Assembly (NCBI GenBank): GCA_934623455.1
Contig: CAKTVK010000020.1
Location: 1 to 28,627, forward strand
Direction: 5' to 3'
DNA length: 28,627 nt
From: an uncultured Eggerthellaceae bacterium
GTDB lineage: Bacteria > Actinomycetota > Coriobacteriia > Coriobacteriales > Eggerthellaceae
The position numbers and the translations under genes were made by a program. Shown here piece after piece: positions 24,704 through 28,627 of this stretch; position 1 is the first letter of the stretch; every line of letters begins with the position of its first letter. The notes under the pieces were generated by a model. It was given only the letters and a program-made list of their open reading frames with translations. It had not been told where the DNA came from and ran no database searches.

Positions 24704-25788
24704 CGCTTAAACCCCCGATACAAAAGCACCAGGAAAAGCGGTGCACCCAAAAACGATGTAATTGCGCCAATCGGCAGAATGATGGGGCTGATAACCATGC
24801 GGGCAAGAAGGTCGCTTCCCAGCATAATCACCGAACCTAGAACAAGCGAAGCCGGCAAAAGGTAACGATAATCGTTTCCCACAATGCGGCGCGCGATGTG
24901 CGGCGCAATAAGGCCAATGAAGTTGATCAGACCCACAAACGACACAATGGATGCCGCCATAAGCGATGCCACCGCAACGCCCAGCACGCGCGTTTTCTGC
25001 ACGTCAACGCCCAATCCGCCCGCCACGTGACCGCCGTTTTGCAGCGCGTTGTAATTCCAACGGTTCGCGAAGAAATACACCGCGCACGCAATGTTAACCA
25101 CCGTCATGAACCCAAGTTGCGACCAAGTAGCGCGGCCCAAATCGCCGAATTGCCAGAAAATCACACGCGTAAGTTCAACGTCGCTTGCAAAGTACTGCAA
25201 GATGGTAGACGCACCCGACCACAGGGCGGACAAGGCAACGCCTACCAAGATAATGCTTTCCGCGCGCATTTGCCCCAACTTGGAAAAGGCAAGCACGACC
25301 AGGCTTGATACCATGGCGCCCACAAATGCGAAAATCGCCGTGGTACCCATATTGATAGCCGCAGCCGTGCCGCCCAGCGCGGGTACCACCACCAAAATGG
25401 CAACAGTTGCGCCGAATGCCGCACCTTGCGAAATGCCCACCGTCGATGACGATGCCAGCGGGTTTTCCAACACGCTTTGCAGCGCCGCACCCGCCAACGC
25501 AAGACCGGCTCCCGCTACAATGCCGCAGGCCACGCGTGGAAGACGAATCGATTGCACCGCAGCAACATCGCTCGGCTGCCCTGAACCGAACAGCGCAGCA
25601 ACTGCCGTGGGAATATCGATGTTCGATGCGCCGCTGGCAAGCTCTGCCGCCGCAATAAAAAGCAGTATGACCAGAAGTACAACAAGCGCAATCTTGTTAC
25701 GCAGCTCCACATGCTTCTGGTTGCTGGCAATCCTGTCTGCCGCTTGCGCTATGGCAGCATCGCGCGGCAGAGCTTTTCTATTTTCCAC
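24700..25788 (-). CDS. ABC importer permease (FecCD/BtuC family)
   Basis: This is the membrane part of the same importer; about 362 residues with roughly ten hydrophobic helices. Family segments include RLPRVACGIVAGAGLALAGA followed by LENPLASSSTVGISQGAAFG, then GLINFIGLIAPHIARRIVGN near the ATPase-contact loop, and the closing GAPLFLVLLYRGFKR. The frame is open further upstream, but that part overlaps the FmdE-like gene and has no family match. I therefore place the start at the GTG at 25788, 8 bases after the upstream stop. Orders and overlaps indicate one transcript: FmdE-like, permease, ATPase. Confidence 0.92.
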   Translation of the reverse strand: MENRKALPRDAAIAQAADRIASNQKHVELRNKIALVVLLVILLFIAAAELASGASNIDIPTAVAALFGSGQPSDVAAVQSIRLPRVACGIVAGAGLALAGAALQSVLENPLASSSTVGISQGAAFGATVAILVVVPALGGTAAAINMGTTAIFAFVGAMVSSLVVLAFSKLGQMRAESIILVGVALSALWSGASTILQYFASDVELTRVIFWQFGDLGRATWSQLGFMTVVNIACAVYFFANRWNYNALQNGGHVAGGLGVDVQKTRVLGVAVASLMAASIVSFVGLINFIGLIAPHIARRIVGNDYRYLLPASLVLGSVIMLGSDLLARMVISPIILPIGAITSFLGAPLFLVLLYRGFKR

Positions 25789-25795
25789 GTGACCA

Positions 25796-26338
25796 CTAAA
25801 ATCCTTCGCGCTGATAGGCGTCGTAGCAATCAAGGCAAACGGGCTTGCCGTTTTGGATGCGCAAGCCGTATTCCGCCGTTGACTCGCCGCACACCGAGCA
25901 CAGCTGGGAATCAAACAAACGTGCCTGCTCCGGCAAAGCAGCGGCAGGCTTGACCTCGAAAAGCTGGTCGTACGGAGTGTTTACCAGGAAGTTCATATAC
26001 TCTTCGCGGCTTTTTCCCTCACCCAAGTTCGGCTTCAAAACTAAACGCGCGCTTTTACCCGTAGTACGCGAATAAAAGCTGAACGCCATCTTCCCGCGAA
26101 GGCGCGGAATAAGGTTCGATTTGCCGTACGTGCAGCTCAGCAGGACCTGAATGGCATCAACGCAGCAAGCATCGTTTTCCGTCACGCAAACCAGTTCTTC
26201 ATCAATGGCAGGAAACGCATCTGCACTCAACCCCAACTGATCAATAGCCCCTTCAACCGCCTTGAAACCAATGGCAAGACCTGGGCATTTGTGTCCGTGA
26301 AATTCCGCCGCCTTGTCCCAATACTCCAATGAAAGCAT
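25796..26338 (-). CDS. FmdE-domain protein with C-terminal zinc ribbon
   Basis: This 180-residue cytoplasmic protein begins with the FmdE signature EFHGHKCPGLAIGFKA (about 12-27), in which His14, His16 and Cys18 are probable metal ligands. It also has a VTENDACCVDAIQVLL stretch (about 57-72) and ends in a zinc-ribbon-like pair, CSVCGES and CLDCYDAY. The family was named from a formylmethanofuran dehydrogenase operon but is widespread in anaerobes without that enzyme, often beside metal-chelate importers, and its role is unproven. A metal-handling or cofactor-sensing job is likely here because it heads the importer operon. The ATG at 26338 has GGGGAGG upstream; a longer frame to 26386 lies in the promoter region and is unlikely. 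Confidence 0.88.
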   Translation of the reverse strand: MLSLEYWDKAAEFHGHKCPGLAIGFKAVEGAIDQLGLSADAFPAIDEELVCVTENDACCVDAIQVLLSCTYGKSNLIPRLRGKMAFSFYSRTTGKSARLVLKPNLGEGKSREEYMNFLVNTPYDQLFEVKPAAALPEQARLFDSQLCSVCGESTAEYGLRIQNGKPVCLDCYDAYQREGF

Positions 26339-26376
26339 GGTTACCTCCCCGACTAAATAGTAACTTTCAAAAATTT

Positions 26377-26425
26377 GTAACACCATAGTAGCGGTTATGT
26401 GCTACGATTTCAACCAAGGTGTTAC
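26377..26425. promoter_or_regulatory. Paired operator-like sites between divergent importer genes
   Basis: GTAACACC (26377-26384) and its reverse complement GGTGTTAC (26418-26425) flank the minus-strand promoter. The first falls at about its start site, the second just upstream of its -35 and over a possible plus-strand -10 (TACGAT, 26423-26428). A further inverted repeat, GTAGC/GCTAC (26388-26405), lies between. One repressor bound to both could control both directions; no regulator gene is adjacent. Confidence 0.55.
26385..26413 (-). promoter_or_regulatory. Promoter of the FmdE-permease-ATPase operon
   Basis: On the minus strand TTGAAA (26413-26408) and TACTAT (26390-26385) are spaced exactly 17 bases apart, about 47 bases before the ATG of the FmdE-like gene. 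This is close to the sigma-70 consensus. Confidence 0.7.
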
Positions 26426-26472
26426 GATAATCGAGCAACAGTAACGCTCGCCATACAAGTGAGAGGAATGCA

Positions 26473-27612
26473 ATGAAGAAATCAACACGATTTGCCGCTG
26501 TGGCACTTGCAGTGATTTGCGCGGCAGCAATCAGCGTGGGAGCCCTTGCCGGCTGTTCAAGCAACACGAGTTCAAGCGGATCCGCTGCGGCATCCAGCAG
26601 CCAAGCGGCAACGAAAACCGTTACCGACATGCTCGGGCGCACGGTAGAAATTCCTTCCAACGTTGAGAAAGTCATTGGTGTTGGCAGCGCGTTGCGTTCC
26701 ATCTGCTACATGGGCGAAGTTGATAAAGTAGTGGGCGTTGAAGCTTCCGAGCACGAAGACAGCATTAACTGCGCATATCGCCATGTGAACCATGAGAAAT
26801 TCGCCAATCTGCCCATTATCGGCGAAGGCGGCTCAAAGGGCGTAACGCCTAATGAGGAGGCAATCATCAACGCCGCACCGCAAGTCATTATCTGCAACAG
26901 CGTGTCAGCCGACGAAGCAGATGCTCTGCAGTCAAAGGTAAAGATTCCCGTTGTGTGCCTCAACGTGCCGGAGACGTTCTTCGGCGAGGACTATCAGAAG
27001 AACTTCACGCTTCTGGGCGAAGTTTTCAACAACGAGAAGCGCGCAAATGAGCTGATCAGCTATATCAACGGCATCAACGACGACCTGAAAGCGCGTGTAG
27101 CAAAATCCACCGCCGCAAACACCAGCGCTTATGCTGCGGGCGTCTCATTCCGCGGAAGCCACGGGTTCGAGGGAACGGAAGCAGGATTCCCGCCGTTTGC
27201 CGCATGCAACATCAAGAACGTTGCCGATGTTGACGGCGCAAAAGGCCCCTACTCCATTGATTTGGAAGCCATTTCCAGCGCGCAGCCCGAATACATCTTC
27301 ATTGAAAGCGGCAATCTTTCTTTGGTAGCCGACGATTACAAGAACAACCCTGCCTACTTCAACGCGCTCAACGCCGTCCAGAAAGGAAACACGTACACGC
27401 TGATTTCCTATCGCTTCTATGCAACAAACGTTGAGCTGGCGCTGGCGAACTGCTACCAGGTAGGTAAAGTAGTGTATCCCGATGCTTTTGCCGATGTTGA
27501 CCCCACCCAAAAGCTCGATGAGATTGCGCAGTTCTTCCTGGGCGCACCCATCGCAAGCGATTTGGCAACAATGGGCTGCGAGTTCAAGCAGGTTGATATT
27601 ACAACGCTGTAA
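26473..27612 (+). CDS. ABC importer substrate-binding lipoprotein (FepB/BtuF-like)
   Basis: This 379-residue exported lipoprotein is divergent from the importer genes it most likely serves. A basic start and hydrophobic core lead to the lipobox LAGC with Cys28 as the lipid-anchored residue, followed by a Ser/Ala linker (29-46). The mature part has the helical-backbone metal-receptor pattern: VTDMLGRTVEIPSNVEKVIG (about 50-69), then a first lobe with PNEEAIINAAPQVIIC, a long linking helix, and a second lobe with LEAISSAQPEYIFIES. This class binds iron-siderophores, heme, cobalamin or similar chelates; the ligand cannot be read. The ATG has GAGAGGAAT upstream. Confidence 0.9.
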   Translation: MKKSTRFAAVALAVICAAAISVGALAGCSSNTSSSGSAAASSSQAATKTVTDMLGRTVEIPSNVEKVIGVGSALRSICYMGEVDKVVGVEASEHEDSINCAYRHVNHEKFANLPIIGEGGSKGVTPNEEAIINAAPQVIICNSVSADEADALQSKVKIPVVCLNVPETFFGEDYQKNFTLLGEVFNNEKRANELISYINGINDDLKARVAKSTAANTSAYAAGVSFRGSHGFEGTEAGFPPFAACNIKNVADVDGAKGPYSIDLEAISSAQPEYIFIESGNLSLVADDYKNNPAYFNALNAVQKGNTYTLISYRFYATNVELALANCYQVGKVVYPDAFADVDPTQKLDEIAQFFLGAPIASDLATMGCEFKQVDITTL

Positions 27613-27644
27613 GCAGGCTCGCCTTAAAGCACTCTCTTTTTCGC

Positions 27645-27690
27645 GGGTGCTCAGATATCCCCTTACCCGCCTTTTGATACCTGAGCACCC
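27645..27690. repeat. 15-bp inverted repeat after the substrate-binding gene
   Basis: GGGTGCTCAGATATC (27645-27659) pairs with GATACCTGAGCACCC (27676-27690) with a single mismatch and a 16-base loop. No T-run follows, so it may be an RNA-stabilising or processing hairpin at the 3' end of the lipoprotein message. Confidence 0.75.
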
Positions 27691-27738
27691 AATCACGGTC
27701 CCAGGGCGGTACCGACCGCCTGGATATAATCCCCACAT

Positions 27739-27776
27739 GAAGCGGCTCCGCCCCATCGGAACCGCTTCACCTTTTT
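27739..27776 (+). terminator. Rho-independent terminator (plus strand)
   Basis: GAAGCGGCTCCG (27739-27750) pairs with CGGAACCGCTTC (27757-27768), one mismatch, with five T at 27772-27776. It ends plus-strand transcription ahead of the convergent amidohydrolase. The remaining part of the gap, 27777-27899, shows nothing further. Confidence 0.75.
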
Positions 27777-27899
27777 CGGGAAGAAAAGGCGAAGCGGGCG
27801 CCCGCCTGGCAACCGCAGGATTCAAGGGCGAAGTGCGCGCCGGGAGACGCGCGCGCCCCACGTGCTTGCGCACTGCGCCGCAAAACGGCTGCTAGACTG

Positions 27900-28627
27900 C
27901 TAGATTTTCGCGGAACCCGTCATTCCCTTGAGCACCGCGCTTAAAAATCCCTGGCGCTGCTTTTCGTAGGGAACGCCGCCCAGCAGCAAACCCTCAACCG
28001 TAAGCGAGCCAATATTTTGCGCGCCCACCGTATAGGGATTCCCCGAAAGAAGAGCCATATCGGCACGTTTTCCCACCTCAAGCGAACCACGTTCTGCTTC
28101 GTCAAACGTCACCCAAGCGCCGTTATACGTGCACATGCGCAGCGCCTCTTGCGGCGTAAGCGACTGCTCGGGCGCGCTATGATTGCACGCGCGCTGCATC
28201 CATAAAATAGGGTCGGGATCGGTGCAGGGCGCATCGCTTCCCGCCGAAAGGACGATTCCCGCATCAGCAAAGGCGCGCAGCGGATTAAGGTGCGCCGCAC
28301 GCGTCTCGCCCAAAATGGACGCCAAGTACGCATCGGGCTCTTGCGGCCAATCGATGAAGCTCGTTTGCATGGGCAGCTGAATACCGTATTCCGCGCAAAT
28401 CGCCATGCCGGCGTCCGTAGGCAAGCACGCATGAATGATGCCGTGGCGGTGATCCTTGCGGGGGAAGTCGTCAAGTGCCGCTTTCAACGCACGAGTGGCC
28501 TGGTCAAACGCAGCATCGCCAATAGCATGCATCTCAATTTGCAACCCTGCGCGATTCGCTTTCTTGCAAAAATCCGTCACAACTTCATCGCTGTAATACA
28601 GCACGCCACATCCGCCCTGGGCATCGG
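27900..28627 (-). CDS. Amidohydrolase family 3 protein (YtcJ-like), C-terminal part (runs off right edge)
   Basis: The frame is open from the right edge to the stop at 27900 (about 241 residues); the N-terminal part lies outside. Metal-dependent hydrolase signs are present: IEMHAIGDAAFDQA with a ligand His, HRHGIIHACLP with a second His motif, and LSAGSDAPCTDPDP with the conserved metal-side Asp. The end has the usual beta-sandwich return: LTPQEALRMCTYNGAWVTFD, then GSLEVGKRADMALLSGNPYT. Family members hydrolyse amide or cyclic C-N bonds in varied compounds; the substrate is unknown. It converges on the importer lipoprotein gene. Confidence 0.88.
   Translation of the reverse strand, partial: DAQGGCGVLYYSDEVVTDFCKKANRAGLQIEMHAIGDAAFDQATRALKAALDDFPRKDHRHGIIHACLPTDAGMAICAEYGIQLPMQTSFIDWPQEPDAYLASILGETRAAHLNPLRAFADAGIVLSAGSDAPCTDPDPILWMQRACNHSAPEQSLTPQEALRMCTYNGAWVTFDEAERGSLEVGKRADMALLSGNPYTVGAQNIGSLTVEGLLLGGVPYEKQRQGFLSAVLKGMTGSAKI

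Noticed and set aside
27482..27895. 137-codon plus-strand frame over the end of the lipoprotein gene and the hairpins
   Set aside because: It overlaps the lipoprotein gene and a terminator; the Arg/Pro-rich content reflects GC-rich non-coding DNA.
1..28627. Search for CRISPR arrays, tRNA and rRNA genes, and transposase or integrase genes
   Set aside because: No spaced direct-repeat array, no cloverleaf with a convincing anticodon arm, and no DDE or tyrosine/serine recombinase motifs were seen by eye.

Overview
The window looks like chromosome from a moderately GC-rich, Gram-positive anaerobe. An actinobacterium of the Coriobacteriia (Eggerthellaceae-like, for example the Slackia/Eggerthella/Adlercreutzia group) fits best. 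The grounds are codon and base use, the radical-SAM, FmdE-like and flavodoxin genes, a citrate synthase, and a lipoprotein-anchored metal-chelate importer. The taxon is an inference; there is no rRNA gene to anchor it.

Left third (1-9484, minus strand): the front part of a BREX phage-defence operon that runs off the left edge. In transcription order it holds a ribbon-helix-helix regulator, brxA, brxB, brxC, an unrecognised 667-residue protein, a free-standing C-terminal domain of PglX, and then the N-terminal 447 residues of pglX itself. Two things are unusual. The PglX C-terminal domain is its own gene, placed upstream of the N-terminal part. The 667-residue protein between brxC and pglX combines a winged-helix-like start, an acidic in-frame 51-bp repeat, RNA-polymerase-alpha-CTD-like helix-hairpin-helix segments and a sigma-70 region-4.2-like helix-turn-helix. 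pglZ and brxL would be expected beyond the left edge and cannot be seen.

Defence-island scar (9485-11400): a decayed Abi_2/AbiF gene carries internal loss, a 17-bp tandem duplication and frameshifts. A well-formed hairpin pair and promoter remain upstream of it, resembling the structured RNA known to accompany abiF genes. About 1 kb without genes follows, holding two inverted repeats, one of them MITE-like.

Middle (11410-17770): a PNPOx-like flavoprotein diverges from a flavodoxin-like protein. Next come a polysaccharide flippase with a long disordered tail, a small (p)ppGpp synthetase, and a MarR-like regulator overlapping a citrate synthase gene.

Right (18039-28627): a TetR regulator diverges from a radical SAM enzyme across a clear promoter/operator. 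A ppx-ppk polyphosphate pair with overlapping genes follows. Then comes a metal or metallophore ABC importer: FmdE-like protein, permease and His-rich ATPase on the minus strand, with the lipoprotein substrate-binding gene divergent on the plus strand across a shared regulatory region. The window ends in a partial amidohydrolase. No tRNA, rRNA, CRISPR array or intact transposase gene was seen.
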